DNA of 64,000 bases from RGIG3077 sp964490175 (GTDB lineage Bacteria; Bacillota; Clostridia; Oscillospirales; Ruminococcaceae): assembly GCA_964490175.1 (NCBI GenBank), contig CAZBAI010000008.1, positions 6,360 to 70,359 on the forward strand, read 5' to 3'. This document shows, piece by piece, positions 26,994-35,479 of this stretch. Position numbers and translations under genes: made by a program. The number at the start of each line of letters is the position of its first letter. The first letter of the stretch is position 1. The notes under the pieces are model-generated. The model was not told the DNA's origin. It saw only the letters and a program-made list of their open reading frames with translations, and ran no database searches.

Positions 26994-28147
26994 ATTCCGA
27001 GGCTGTCAAACATCATTTTGGTTTTGCTCGCCTGCTCGGAGGATACATTTGCAACATCTGCAAGCTTGTAGAGCTTTTTACTCACAAAAACAGCCCTAAA
27101 GGCACGGTGAACATAAGCTGCGGGAAGCAGCAATATGCATTTTTTTACATAGGGAAATAAAAGCTTCATATACTCAACTTCGGGAAACATCACCGAAAAA
27201 GCGCCTTTAAGCTTTGCTTTCCTCGTAATTTTCGGTTTATCCATTTTCTTGACAACCGTATTTTGAATGTTGCGTGATTCTTTGCCGTATGCGCCGCTTG
27301 AATATATATATTCGGCAAGCTGTTTGTCAAGCGGCGATTCCTCGGCGTTTTCAAACCACACTCTTGCCAGCGACAAAAACGATGAATAAAACTTATAAAG
27401 TCCTATGCTTTCAAGCTCCGATTTGAATTTTTCGCTTTCAAGCTCAGTCTTGTGCTTTTGTGTATAAAGATACATATCAAGCACATTTCTGATTCCGCAG
27501 CCCCCGCGTGAAAAATGCTTATATGTATGATAAACTATATGTTTTGCCGCTTCAATCGTATTAAACGAAGCGTTATACTGTTTTGCGTCGGCAATTGCGG
27601 CTTTGCAAATTTCATCAAAATAATCCCTGTATTTTTCATCGCTTGTAAGCCGACTGTGGATTTCAACATTCATAGCCGGCTTTAAAATATATTTATTGTG
27701 ATGGCTTTTTCCGAACGATTCACACTCATAGCCTAAATTTTTCATCACGCTGTCGGCTTCATATTGCTTGCTTCCGACATATATATCAAGGTCGGACATT
27801 CTGCGCATATCACCGTGCGGATAACAATTTTTAACGGCAAATCCTTTGAGAGGTATATAATAAATCTTTTCATTTTCAAACTCGGTGCAAATTCTCTCAA
27901 ACTCAATCTGCTGAATTGAATCAACTGCCGACATCTGCGAAACGTGCTTTGTCCATTTCTCCCAAAAATCGGGTTTTTCATCAAGCAATTCAACGCCGTA
28001 ATACGCTATGCATTCAACCAAATGGCTTTTGGCAAAGTTATAAATTTTTTCAAAACTCAGCGTTTTAGGTCGAATTTGCGGCGCTTTGCCGAGAATGCCG
28101 CAAACGCAAAGGTGTGCCGTATAGCCGCCCAGTGTTGTAATATCCAT
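26990..28147 (-). CDS. Nucleotidyltransferase-family protein (NTP_transf_5 type)
   Basis: A 385-residue protein of the uncharacterised nucleotidyltransferase family PF14907. PLKG near residues 99-102 and GDMRRMSDLDIYV near 112-124 supply the expected strand and paired aspartates (D119, D121) of a Pol-beta-like active site. MNVEIHSRL near 170 gives the third acidic position. Members often lie beside PqqD-like proteins and S24/S26 peptidases in peptide-modification loci; such a pair is present 4 kb away at 32001-32703. The gene stands alone on the minus strand, converging on the transglutaminase gene. Confidence 0.75.
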   Translation of the reverse strand: MDITTLGGYTAHLCVCGILGKAPQIRPKTLSFEKIYNFAKSHLVECIAYYGVELLDEKPDFWEKWTKHVSQMSAVDSIQQIEFERICTEFENEKIYYIPLKGFAVKNCYPHGDMRRMSDLDIYVGSKQYEADSVMKNLGYECESFGKSHHNKYILKPAMNVEIHSRLTSDEKYRDYFDEICKAAIADAKQYNASFNTIEAAKHIVYHTYKHFSRGGCGIRNVLDMYLYTQKHKTELESEKFKSELESIGLYKFYSSFLSLARVWFENAEESPLDKQLAEYIYSSGAYGKESRNIQNTVVKKMDKPKITRKAKLKGAFSVMFPEVEYMKLLFPYVKKCILLLPAAYVHRAFRAVFVSKKLYKLADVANVSSEQASKTKMMFDSLGI

Positions 28148-28231
28148 ATATTTTGTCCTTTTGCTGTATTTTTAAGGCAACATGCCCTCAATCCAAGTAT
28201 ACCACACAAATTTTGATTTTGCAACAAAAAA

Positions 28232-28555
28232 TCAACCGGTGTAATCTTCAATCAGCATATCAAGCTCGTTTTGCGTGCCGACGGCAATCCCCTGTTTGAG
28301 CAGTTCTCTGTCATATTCGCTTAAATATGTTATGTCAAAATCAAGCGTTTGATACGGCGATGGCGCATCACCCCGAAACAGCCCTAATTTTCCGTTGTAT
28401 TCTTTCAGCACAAACGAAACCGACAAATCGCTCTCTCTCACAGTCAAAGCCTTATTCTTGTGCGAATACGATATCATAAAGCCGATTATAATAATCATTG
28501 CGCAAGCAAAAAGCGTAAAAGACAATATATACAAATATTTTCTGCGTGCCGTCAT
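28232..28555 (-). CDS. Small membrane protein with BofC C-terminal-like domain
   Basis: A 107-residue protein with one N-terminal membrane helix (about 8-29) and a short extracytoplasmic domain. The segment KEYNGKLGLFRG near residues 52-63, followed by an L-x-EYDRELLKQGI block near 78-89 and an EL..LIEDY end, resembles the C-terminal domain of BofC, a forespore protein that restrains SpoIVB. In Clostridia such short forms are common and their role is not established. It lies 84 bases upstream of the nucleotidyltransferase gene on the same strand and may be its operon partner. Confidence 0.5.
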   Translation of the reverse strand: MTARRKYLYILSFTLFACAMIIIIGFMISYSHKNKALTVRESDLSVSFVLKEYNGKLGLFRGDAPSPYQTLDFDITYLSEYDRELLKQGIAVGTQNELDMLIEDYTG

Positions 28556-28638
28556 GCGAATTTGCCCCTTTCCCTTTTCAACATACTTTTATCCGTATTA
28601 TTTCACGTGATTTTTTTTATATTCATTATATTTTGCAC

Positions 28639-28667
28639 TTGTAAAATTTTATCGGCTGTGATATAAT
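28639..28667 (+). promoter_or_regulatory. Promoter of the SPFH/zinc-ribbon/TPM cluster
   Basis: TTGTAA (28639-28644), a 17-base spacer and TATAAT (28662-28667) with an upstream TGA that could form an extended -10. The leader to the ATG at 28726 is about 50 bases. Confidence 0.6.
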
Positions 28668-28725
28668 TAAACCGTCTTAATATGACGGCATTTTTTTAAC
28701 TTTAAAAAAGAAAGGTGATTATAAT

Positions 28726-29991
28726 ATGGGACTTATTAAAGCGGCAGTAGGCGCAATCGGCGGCTCACTTGCAGATTCATGGCTTGATGTGATTGAGCCT
28801 GAAGGTTTTACATCAACAACGGTAATGACAAAGGGCGTGCTCAAATCGGCAAAAGACAAACGCTCAAGCAATAAAAAAGGCACGCAGGATATCATTTCAA
28901 ACGGTTCGAAAATTCATGTTTATCCCAACCAGATGATGCTTTTGGTTGACAACGGCAGAATTGTAGACTATACCGCAGAAGAGGGCGTTTATGAAGTATA
29001 TATGTCCTCTGCACCCTCGCTTTTCAACGGTGAGCTGAAAGCTTCGGTAAAGGAAAGCTTTGAGCGCTTCAAATTCGGCGGAACTCCTTCAAGCGCTCAA
29101 AAAGTATTCTACATAAATCTTGCCGAAATTAAAGGCATTAAATTCGGCACGAAAAATCCCATAAATTATTTTGATGAATTTTACAATGCCGAGCTGTTTA
29201 TGCGCTGCCACGGCAACTATTCGGTTAAAATTACCGACCCGCTTAAATTCTTTGCCGAATCTGTTCCTCAAGGCTCGGAAAGGGTTGATATGGAAGATAT
29301 CAACGAACAGTATCTTTCCGAATTTTTGACGGCACTGCAAACCTCAATCGGTCAAATGTCGGTTGACGGACAGCGAATTTCACACATTCAGTCAAAGAGC
29401 AGTGAGCTTGCAAAATATATGGAAAATGCGCTTGACGCCGATTGGAAAGAGCGCCGTGGCATGGAAATCCAGTCGGTAGGTATCATGAGCATATCTTACG
29501 ACGAAGAAAGCAAACAGCTCATCAATATGCGCAATCAAGGCGCAATGCTCTCCGACCCGAGCGTCAGAGAGGGCTATGTGCAGGGCGCTGTTGCAAGAGG
29601 TCTTGAAGCGGCAGGCTCAAACACAGCAGGCGCTTCGCAGGCGTTTATGGCAATGGGCATGGGCTTAAACGGTGCCGGCAATTTCATGGGCGCCGCTTCA
29701 TCGTCAAATCAGGCGCAAATGCAGCAACAGCAAATGCAACAACAAATGCAGTCAAACGCTTGGACTTGCTCTTGCGGAAACGCAAATACGGGCAAATTCT
29801 GCTCAATGTGCGGCAAGGCAATGCCCGCACCCGCACAAAGCTGGAAATGCTCTTGCGGAAACACAAATACAGGCAAATTCTGCTCAATGTGCGGCAAACC
29901 TATGCCCAATGCTTCCGATAACTGGACGTGCGCCTGCGGTGCTGTCAACACATCAAACTTCTGTTCAAACTGCGGTTCTAAAAAAGCATAA
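28726..29991 (+). CDS. SPFH-domain protein with three C-terminal zinc ribbons (YdjI-like)
   Basis: A 421-residue YdjI-type protein. Residues about 1-290 form the SPFH/band-7-like region that organises membrane-associated assemblies; an Ala/Gly/Met/Gln-rich linker follows (about 295-343). The tail carries three near-copies of a CSCGN-x9-CSMCGK zinc ribbon (about 346-367, 373-395, 400-420), each with four cysteines. The first two copies are nearly identical at DNA level, pointing to recent duplication. In B. subtilis YdjI acts with YdjG, YdjH and the PspA protein YdjF; YdjG- and YdjH-like genes follow here. ATG follows GAAAGGTGAT. Confidence 0.85.
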   Translation: MGLIKAAVGAIGGSLADSWLDVIEPEGFTSTTVMTKGVLKSAKDKRSSNKKGTQDIISNGSKIHVYPNQMMLLVDNGRIVDYTAEEGVYEVYMSSAPSLFNGELKASVKESFERFKFGGTPSSAQKVFYINLAEIKGIKFGTKNPINYFDEFYNAELFMRCHGNYSVKITDPLKFFAESVPQGSERVDMEDINEQYLSEFLTALQTSIGQMSVDGQRISHIQSKSSELAKYMENALDADWKERRGMEIQSVGIMSISYDEESKQLINMRNQGAMLSDPSVREGYVQGAVARGLEAAGSNTAGASQAFMAMGMGLNGAGNFMGAASSSNQAQMQQQQMQQQMQSNAWTCSCGNANTGKFCSMCGKAMPAPAQSWKCSCGNTNTGKFCSMCGKPMPNASDNWTCACGAVNTSNFCSNCGSKKA

Positions 29992-30023
29992 CACCGTTTT
30001 TTAAAATATTTTGCATAACAAAA

Positions 30024-30060
30024 AATACCGTGTAGCTGCAGTTGTATGCTGCACGGTATT
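30024..30060 (+). terminator. Hairpin between the SPFH and zinc-ribbon genes, possible attenuator
   Basis: AATACCGTG (30024-30032) pairs with CACGGTATT (30052-30060), with a smaller GCAG/CTGC stem inside. Only a few Ts follow, so it may stabilise the upstream mRNA or terminate partially rather than separate the genes fully. Confidence 0.5.
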
Positions 30061-30085
30061 GTAATTTTGCTATTTAGCGAGGTGA

Positions 30086-31150
30086 ATGAATTTGGACGTT
30101 GTTCAATACAAATGCCCGAATTGCTCTGCAAACATTGAATATAATGCCGAAAAGCAACTTTTCCATTGCGATTACTGTATGTCTGATTTTTCAAAAGAAG
30201 ACATTCAGGCAAACTTTCGCAAAAACGAAGAAATGTCGCTTGATGACGACGCACAGGCAAAAGCGGAAGAATTTGAAAAGGCTACAAAGCTTTATTCCTG
30301 CCCAAACTGCGGTGCTGAAATCATTGCCGAAAGTACAACCTCGGCAACTTTTTGCTATTATTGCCACAATCCGGTGATTCTTTCCGGCAGGCTTTCGGGC
30401 GATTATCGCCCTTCAAAGGTTATTCCTTTCAAATTTGACAAGGACGCAGCGCTTGAAAAATTCAAAAAATGGGTTGCCAAAAAGCGCTTTGTGCCAAATG
30501 ACTTTAAATCAGAGCAACAGCTCGAAAAAATGACAGGGCTTTACGTTCCCTTTTGGGTCGCCGACTGCAACATTGACGCCTCAATGAGGGCGATAGGCAA
30601 AAAAATTCGCAGGTGGACGTCGGGCGACTACACATATACCGAAACAAAGGAATATGAAGTTTTGCGCCGTGCATTTATCGACTTTGACGGAATACCCAAC
30701 GACGGCTCAAAAAAAATCGACGATACGCTTATGCAGGCGATAGAACCCTTTAACTACACACAGGCAGAGGATTTTTCAATGTCGTATCTTTCCGGATTTC
30801 TTGCCGATAAATACGACGTTGACAAGGTTGCGGTGTTCCCGAATATCAGGCAAAGGGCAAATGCCGGTTGCAGCAAGCTCATGCGTGATTCGATTGTCGG
30901 TTATTCGTCTGTTTCGATAAATTCCGAAAGCTACAACATTCTCGGCACAACTTGGCAGTATATACTCATGCCCGTTTGGTTTATGAATTTTAAATATCAA
31001 GACAAAACGTATTCGTTTGCCATTAACGGTCAAACAGGCAAGCTTGCGGGCATTCCGCCGCTTTGCAAAGCAAAGCTGTTGGCGTTTGCTTCAAGCTTTG
31101 CGGCAATTGCGACAGTTATCGGTGCGCTGTTAGGGTGGTGTATATCATGA
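30086..31150 (+). CDS. Zinc-ribbon membrane protein (YdjG-like)
   Basis: A protein of about 354 residues with two N-terminal zinc ribbons: CPNC...CDYC near residues 8-32 and CPNC...CYYC near 72-94. A soluble domain of about 220 residues follows and one membrane helix ends the protein (about 331-351). The type resembles B. subtilis YdjG and the TFIIB-type zinc-ribbon proteins found beside SPFH and TPM genes. The ATG at 30086 is only one base from GAGGTG; the in-frame TTG at 30092 has better spacing and may be the true start. It overlaps the TPM gene by four bases. Confidence 0.75.
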   Translation: MNLDVVQYKCPNCSANIEYNAEKQLFHCDYCMSDFSKEDIQANFRKNEEMSLDDDAQAKAEEFEKATKLYSCPNCGAEIIAESTTSATFCYYCHNPVILSGRLSGDYRPSKVIPFKFDKDAALEKFKKWVAKKRFVPNDFKSEQQLEKMTGLYVPFWVADCNIDASMRAIGKKIRRWTSGDYTYTETKEYEVLRRAFIDFDGIPNDGSKKIDDTLMQAIEPFNYTQAEDFSMSYLSGFLADKYDVDKVAVFPNIRQRANAGCSKLMRDSIVGYSSVSINSESYNILGTTWQYILMPVWFMNFKYQDKTYSFAINGQTGKLAGIPPLCKAKLLAFASSFAAIATVIGALLGWCIS

Positions 31151-31968
31151 TGAAAAAATATATTTTCGGGCTGACTTTTGCCCTTATGTGCTTCGCACTT
31201 TCTATAAACGGCAATGCAGCTTATGATTTGCCCGATTATACACACGCACACAACGAAGGCGTTATCGTAGATTTAACCGGTGAATATCTTGACGAAGAAC
31301 AGCTTGATGAGCTTGATGAAATTCTTGATGACGCCGCAGATGAAGTCGGCTTTAACATCGGCGTTATCATAACCGACTATATTCCCGGTGCTGTCAGAAA
31401 CTATTCCGGCTCGAAAAACTATCAGGAATATAAAGTCGAAGAATATGCCTACGAATGCTTTGACGAAATGTTCGGTGAAAGGGATAAGGCCGACGGCGTT
31501 TTGCTGCTGATAAACTACTATACGCTTTATGACCAGATTTGGGCTGACGGCGAAGCGGAAAAGTACATTAACGATGCAAGAACGCAGGATATTTTCGACG
31601 CTATTGAGCCTGCCATGCTCGATTATGATACCTACAACGAAGCCAAAGGCTTTGCCGAGCAGGTTGTAAAAATGTATCACAAGGGCAACGTTAAAATCAG
31701 CGGCGCCGTAACAGGCGGATTGATTGGGCTTGCAATCGGGTTTGTAATTGCGCTTATTGTATATTTTTCCAACAAAAAAGCCTATTCAAAATACCCGAAA
31801 ACAGCCGCAAACACATACGTCAACAAAGCCAACACAAGGTTTGCCGATAAGCAAGACCGTTTCATAAGACAATATACCACACGCACGTACAATTCGTCAT
31901 CATCAAGCGGTGGCGGCGGTAGCAGCGGTGGCGGCGGCGGCAGAAGCGGCGGCGGCAGAGGAAGGTAA
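31147..31968 (+). CDS. TPM-domain secreted/membrane protein with Gly/Ser-rich tail (YdjH-like)
   Basis: About 273 residues. A signal peptide (about 1-22, ending in GNAA) precedes a TPM domain (about 40-180), where LDEEQLDELDEILDDAAD and the DGVLLLINY block are typical. A membrane helix follows (about 195-215). The tail is a low-complexity Ser/Gly/Arg run in the last 25 residues. TPM proteins include a plant photosystem phosphatase, but bacterial roles are mostly tied to membrane stress clusters. I chose ATG 31147, which overlaps the stop of the zinc-ribbon gene; an in-frame start 84 bases upstream lies inside that gene. Confidence 0.8.
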   Translation: MMKKYIFGLTFALMCFALSINGNAAYDLPDYTHAHNEGVIVDLTGEYLDEEQLDELDEILDDAADEVGFNIGVIITDYIPGAVRNYSGSKNYQEYKVEEYAYECFDEMFGERDKADGVLLLINYYTLYDQIWADGEAEKYINDARTQDIFDAIEPAMLDYDTYNEAKGFAEQVVKMYHKGNVKISGAVTGGLIGLAIGFVIALIVYFSNKKAYSKYPKTAANTYVNKANTRFADKQDRFIRQYTTRTYNSSSSSGGGGSSGGGGGRSGGGRGR

Positions 31969-32000
31969 ATTTCGCAAGATTTGATATATGGGAGAATATG

Positions 32001-32267
32001 ATGAAAATTAAAAAGGACTTTGTTTTAAGGCAGCTTGCCGGCGGATATGTCGCAACAGCTGTCGGAAGTGCCGCATCCGAGTTTAAAGGCATTGTAAAGC
32101 TTAACGAAAGCGGCGCTGTTATCTGGCGTGAGCTTGAAAAAGGTTCCGACTTGCAAAAATGCGCACAAAAGCTTTGCGAAACGTATGACGTTGATATGCA
32201 AACCGCTTTAAGCGACTGCGAAAATGTTATTTCGACATTGCAAAAATGCGGTGCAATCGATGAATGA
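32001..32267 (+). CDS. PqqD-family peptide-binding protein
   Basis: An 88-residue PqqD-like protein with the winged-helix layout: FVLRQLAGGYVATAVG forms the N-terminal strands, KLNESGAVIWREL the central helix entry and a helical C-terminus follows. Such RRE-type domains bind leader peptides of ribosomally made modified peptides and present them to enzymes, but stand-alone PqqD homologues without known substrates are common in Clostridia. ATG 32001 is preferred over 31998 because GGGAG then has six-base spacing. It overlaps the S24/S26 gene by eight bases, so the two are coupled. Confidence 0.8.
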   Translation: MKIKKDFVLRQLAGGYVATAVGSAASEFKGIVKLNESGAVIWRELEKGSDLQKCAQKLCETYDVDMQTALSDCENVISTLQKCGAIDE

Positions 32268-32703
32268 CAATAAGCTGATATCCGAATTAAAAAAAAGCGG
32301 CGAGCTGATTTACACAACCTCAGGCGTCAGTATGTACCCAATGCTGCGCCATCGGCGAGATATCGTTCACATAAAAAAAGCAAACGGCGTTTTAAAAAGG
32401 TATGATTTGCCGCTTTATGTCCGCTCTGATTCAAAATTAGTGCTTCACCGTATTTTGCGTGTAAAAGACGGATATTACATAATTTGCGGCGACAATTGCT
32501 TTGCGCTTGAAAAAGTTCCGTTTGAAAACGTTAAGGGCTATGTTTGCGAGTTTTGGCGAAACGATAAGCATTACACCGACAAATCTCTTGCTTACAGGAT
32601 TTATGTGCATCTTTGGTGTGATTTTTCTTTGATAAGGCGCTTTGCAATCTTTGCAAAATTCAAGCTAAAACACTTTGTCAAAAAGCTTTTAAATCGAAAA
32701 TAA
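32260..32703 (+). CDS. S24/S26-family peptidase (signal-peptidase-like, Ser/His type)
   Basis: About 147 residues starting at ATG 32260 within the end of the PqqD gene. SGVSMYPML near residues 21-29 carries the nucleophilic Ser of S24/S26 peptidases. The second catalytic position appears to be the His of VLHRIL near 66-71, the arrangement of SipW/ER-type S26B enzymes where Lys is replaced by His. A CGDN block near 82-85 matches the usual signal-peptidase end motif. There is no N-terminal membrane helix. Coupled to PqqD, it could process a modified peptide, but no precursor is evident. Confidence 0.75.
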   Translation: MNDNKLISELKKSGELIYTTSGVSMYPMLRHRRDIVHIKKANGVLKRYDLPLYVRSDSKLVLHRILRVKDGYYIICGDNCFALEKVPFENVKGYVCEFWRNDKHYTDKSLAYRIYVHLWCDFSLIRRFAIFAKFKLKHFVKKLLNRK

Positions 32704-32712
32704 ACAAAATAA

Positions 32713-32748
32713 GGCAGATACTCAAAATCAAATGAGTATCTGCCTTTT
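32713..32748. terminator. Bidirectional terminator after the S24/S26 peptidase gene
   Basis: A perfect 12-bp stem, GGCAGATACTCA (32713-32724) with TGAGTATCTGCC (32733-32744), has an eight-base loop and TTTT after it. It lies between the converging peptidase and ABC transporter genes and can serve both. Confidence 0.85.
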
Positions 32749-32762
32749 GCAATTTTATGATT

Positions 32763-33530
32763 TCATCCCTGATTAAAACGTTGTAAAAACTGCTTTGTGC
32801 GCTCTGTCGCACCGTTTCCGAAAAGTTGCTCCGGTGCACCTTCTTCAACGATTACGCCGTTTTCCATAAAAATCACCTTGTCGGCAACATCCCTTGCAAA
32901 CGCCATTTCATGGGTTACAATAACCATCGTCATTCCGTCATCGGCAAGCTTGCGAATAACTTTTAAAATTTCGCCCGTAAGCTCGGGATCAAGGGCGCTT
33001 GTCGGCTCATCAAAAAACAAAATCTCGGGAGAAAGCGCCAATGCACGTGCAATTGAAACACGCTGCTGCTGACCGCCGGAAAGCTCGCAGGGGTAAGAGT
33101 TCGCCTTATTTTCAAGCCCCATTTTGCGCAAAAGCTCCATTGCGGTGTTTTCCGCCTCTTCTTTGGATTTTTTCAAAACAATCATTGGTGCTTCGGTGAT
33201 ATTTCGCAATACGGTAAAATGCGGAAAAAGATTAAAGTTTTGAAACACCAGCCCTATTTTCAACCTGATTTCACGCAGTGTCGCCGCATCGGAATAAACA
33301 ACGCCGCTGCCTTTCGGATTGTCGCAAAGCATATTCAATCCGCAAACGGTGATTTGACCGCCGCTTGCTTTGGTAAGCAGATTTATACAGCGCAGCAATG
33401 TCGATTTTCCCGAGCCGGACGGCCCGATAATCGCAACAACCTCGCCCTTTTCAACATCAAAACCGATATCCTTTAAAACCTCTAAATCGCCAAAGGATTT
33501 ACTGAGATTCCTAACCTCAAGCATTGCCAA
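32763..33530 (-). CDS. Polar amino-acid ABC transporter ATP-binding protein
   Basis: An ABC ATPase of about 255 residues in the GlnQ/HisP subfamily. The Walker A GPSGSGKST, the ABC signature LSGGQQQR and the Walker B ILFFDEPTSALDPE are all intact, followed by the switch His in VIVTHE. It powers uptake of a polar amino acid with the permease and binding protein upstream. Possible starts are GTG 33539, TTG 33530 and ATG 33524; TTG 33530 has the best spacing from AAGGGGTGAG. It follows the permease by about 12 bases. The substrate cannot be told from the ATPase. Confidence 0.93.
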   Translation of the reverse strand: MAMLEVRNLSKSFGDLEVLKDIGFDVEKGEVVAIIGPSGSGKSTLLRCINLLTKASGGQITVCGLNMLCDNPKGSGVVYSDAATLREIRLKIGLVFQNFNLFPHFTVLRNITEAPMIVLKKSKEEAENTAMELLRKMGLENKANSYPCELSGGQQQRVSIARALALSPEILFFDEPTSALDPELTGEILKVIRKLADDGMTMVIVTHEMAFARDVADKVIFMENGVIVEEGAPEQLFGNGATERTKQFLQRFNQG

Positions 33531-33542
33531 TTTTCTCACCCC

Positions 33543-34247
33543 TTATTTATAATAATCAAGCTTTTTTTCAATATATGAGAATACCACCGTCAGAACAGTT
33601 GCAAGTACAAAATAGAAAACACCGGCAATAAAGAGCGGAACAAGCGAACTGTAAAGCTGCATTTGCTGTTTTGCTTTTAATGTAATTTCGGCGTATGCCA
33701 CAACATTAGCAAGAGAAGTATCCTTAACGAGGGTGATGACTTCGTTTGCGCTTGCAGGCAGCACCCTCTTGACAACCTGCGGCAGAATAATTCTGAAAAA
33801 CGTTTGCATTTTTGTCATGCTGAGCGCCGATGCCGCTTCATATTGCCCCTTTGGAACCGACTCGATTCCGCCTCTGAAAATTTCCGCAAAATATGCGGCA
33901 TAATTGAGAACAAAAGCGACAAGCACCGCATTGAACATATAGTTTTCGTCTTTAATATCAACGGCGCTTAACATATTTACAATTAATTGCGGCGTGCCGT
34001 CTGCATTTATCAGCATAGGCACGGCATAAAACGCAACAATTACCTGAAGCATAAGCGGTGTGCCGCGCATAATCAATATGTAAATATTGGTTAAATATGA
34101 AACGGGCTTGAATTTACACATTTTCAAAAGAGCAACGACCATTCCGAGCGGAACGGAAAACAGCAAGGTGAACCCGAAAACCTTTAATGTAGGCACAAGA
34201 TATTCAAGCAACAGCATTGCAACGTTAAAAATTTCCTGCCAAGTCAT
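33543..34247 (-). CDS. Polar amino-acid ABC transporter permease
   Basis: A 234-residue HisM/GlnP-type permease with about five membrane helices. The EAA-type cytoplasmic loop is recognisable in GQYEAASALSM, where the ATPase docks, and the segment RGTPLMLQ is typical of the polar amino-acid family. It would act as a homodimer. It is preceded by the binding-protein gene, but a hairpin with a T-run lies between (34353-34378), so it is probably expressed at a lower level than the binding protein. Confidence 0.92.
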   Translation of the reverse strand: MTWQEIFNVAMLLLEYLVPTLKVFGFTLLFSVPLGMVVALLKMCKFKPVSYLTNIYILIMRGTPLMLQVIVAFYAVPMLINADGTPQLIVNMLSAVDIKDENYMFNAVLVAFVLNYAAYFAEIFRGGIESVPKGQYEAASALSMTKMQTFFRIILPQVVKRVLPASANEVITLVKDTSLANVVAYAEITLKAKQQMQLYSSLVPLFIAGVFYFVLATVLTVVFSYIEKKLDYYK

Positions 34248-34352
34248 TTTATGATATTATCTCCCCGATTGAGTTTTCCGCTGCCGTGATATCACGACAA
34301 CACTTTATCATATTATAACACAAAAGCATAAAAAAAGCAAGCACAAAAAATC

Positions 34353-34378
34353 CGGCACAAGAATTACTTCTCGTGCCG
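34353..34378 (-). terminator. Terminator/attenuator between binding-protein and permease genes
   Basis: An 11-bp stem with one mismatch, CGGCACAAGAA with TTCTCGTGCCG, has a four-base loop. Read on the minus strand it is followed by a long T-run. Its place just after the binding-protein gene suggests partial termination that gives excess binding protein over membrane components. Confidence 0.75.
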
Positions 34379-34405
34379 ATTTTTTTAAATGTTATCAAAT
34401 CAAAA

Positions 34406-35230
34406 TCACTTAACCGTTGTGATGTCGCTGCCAAACCATTTTGTCGAAATTTCAGCCAATTTGCCGTCTGCTTTCATTTCGCTCAAAATCTTCTGCACCT
34501 CATTACGAAGCTCGGTATCGTCCTTTCTGAAACCGATTGCGTATTCTTCTTCGGAAAGTCCGTCGGGGAGAACACGATAATCCTTACCGCCTGTTACGAT
34601 TTTATAATCGGCAACTACAACATCAAGAAATACTGCGTCAACAAGACCGCTTTCCATCTGCATAAGCGCTTCGTCATTCGTTAGGCTTGCCGATTCGGTT
34701 ATGGTCGAAGCAATTTCGGATTCAAGCAAAATTTCCTGTGCGGTTGAACCGTTTTGCACGCCTATAACACAATTTTCAAGGTCAGCCATCGATTCGACGG
34801 TGCTGTCTGCGGGAACGACAAAAACCATTTTATTATTCATATAAGGCTCTGAAAGATTCATGCTTTCCGCTCTTTCCGGGCTGACCGACATACCGTTCCA
34901 AATGCAGTCGATTCTGCCGGCGTTAAGATCCTCTTCCTTTGTATCCCAGTTAATGGATTGCTTTACAAGCTCAACACCCATTCTGTCGCAAACTTCCTGT
35001 GCAACGTCAATATCAAATCCGACGATTTCATCGTTTTCATCGGTGTAGCCCATGGGAACAAACGAAGCATCAAGCCCGAGAATAAATTTGCCGCTGTCAA
35101 GAACCTTTTGCAGTGAATCAACATCGCTTGATGACGATGACTCTTCCTTTTCGGAGCAGCCGAATGCGCCGAGCATCATTACAGATGCAAGTGCTGCACA
35201 AAGCGCTCTTTTCAAAAATGCTTTTTTCAT
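34406..35230 (-). CDS. Amino-acid ABC transporter substrate-binding lipoprotein
   Basis: A 274-residue type-3 periplasmic-binding-fold lipoprotein. The signal peptide ends in a lipobox GAFGC with the lipidated Cys near residue 25, and a Ser-rich linker follows. SVSPERAESMNLSEPYMNN is the typical hinge segment of the polar amino-acid family, and a ligand-binding acidic residue appears in VDAVFLDVVV. I place the start at ATG 35230, with AAAAGGAG nine bases upstream; an in-frame extension to 35335 has no signal-peptide logic. First gene of the transporter operon, with its own promoter. Confidence 0.92.
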   Translation of the reverse strand: MKKAFLKRALCAALASVMMLGAFGCSEKEESSSSSDVDSLQKVLDSGKFILGLDASFVPMGYTDENDEIVGFDIDVAQEVCDRMGVELVKQSINWDTKEEDLNAGRIDCIWNGMSVSPERAESMNLSEPYMNNKMVFVVPADSTVESMADLENCVIGVQNGSTAQEILLESEIASTITESASLTNDEALMQMESGLVDAVFLDVVVADYKIVTGGKDYRVLPDGLSEEEYAIGFRKDDTELRNEVQKILSEMKADGKLAEISTKWFGSDITTVK

Positions 35231-35268
35231 ACATGATTTCTCCTTTTTACTGTTGATAGAACATACTG

Positions 35269-35297
35269 ATTTTAGCACATCAAATCCGAATTGTAAA
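35269..35297 (-). promoter_or_regulatory. Promoter of the amino-acid transporter operon
   Basis: Minus-strand TTTACA (35292-35297), a 17-base spacer and TAAAAT (35269-35274) with an extended TGC before the -10. The leader is about 33 bases, too short for a riboswitch or T-box. Confidence 0.6.
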
Positions 35298-35441
35298 TAA
35301 CAGGCGGCAAACTTTGGTGTTTCACATAAATTCACCCTGCTAAATCGGCAAAGAATTAGTCTATTTTGCGGTATTTTAACGGCTTTGGGTATTGTGAGTG
35401 CGCAAGAGAGATGAAGTCGGCGAAAAATTTGGAAAAAATGC

Positions 35442-35470
35442 TTGACAAATTAAATAGGGCATGATATAAT
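35442..35470 (+). promoter_or_regulatory. Perfect consensus promoter of rplJL
   Basis: TTGACA (35442-35447), exactly 17 bases, TATAAT (35465-35470): all 12 consensus positions match. It drives the L10 leader and rplJL. Confidence 0.9.
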
Positions 35471-35479
35471 ACTTCTTGT

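Noticed and set aside
29750..29990. Direct repeats resembling a small CRISPR or tandem DNA repeat
   Set aside because: They are in-frame zinc-ribbon repeats of the SPFH protein with no spacer-repeat pattern.
35231..35330. Riboswitch before the amino-acid transporter operon
   Set aside because: The predicted leader is about 33 bases, with no fold; the promoter accounts for the sequence.
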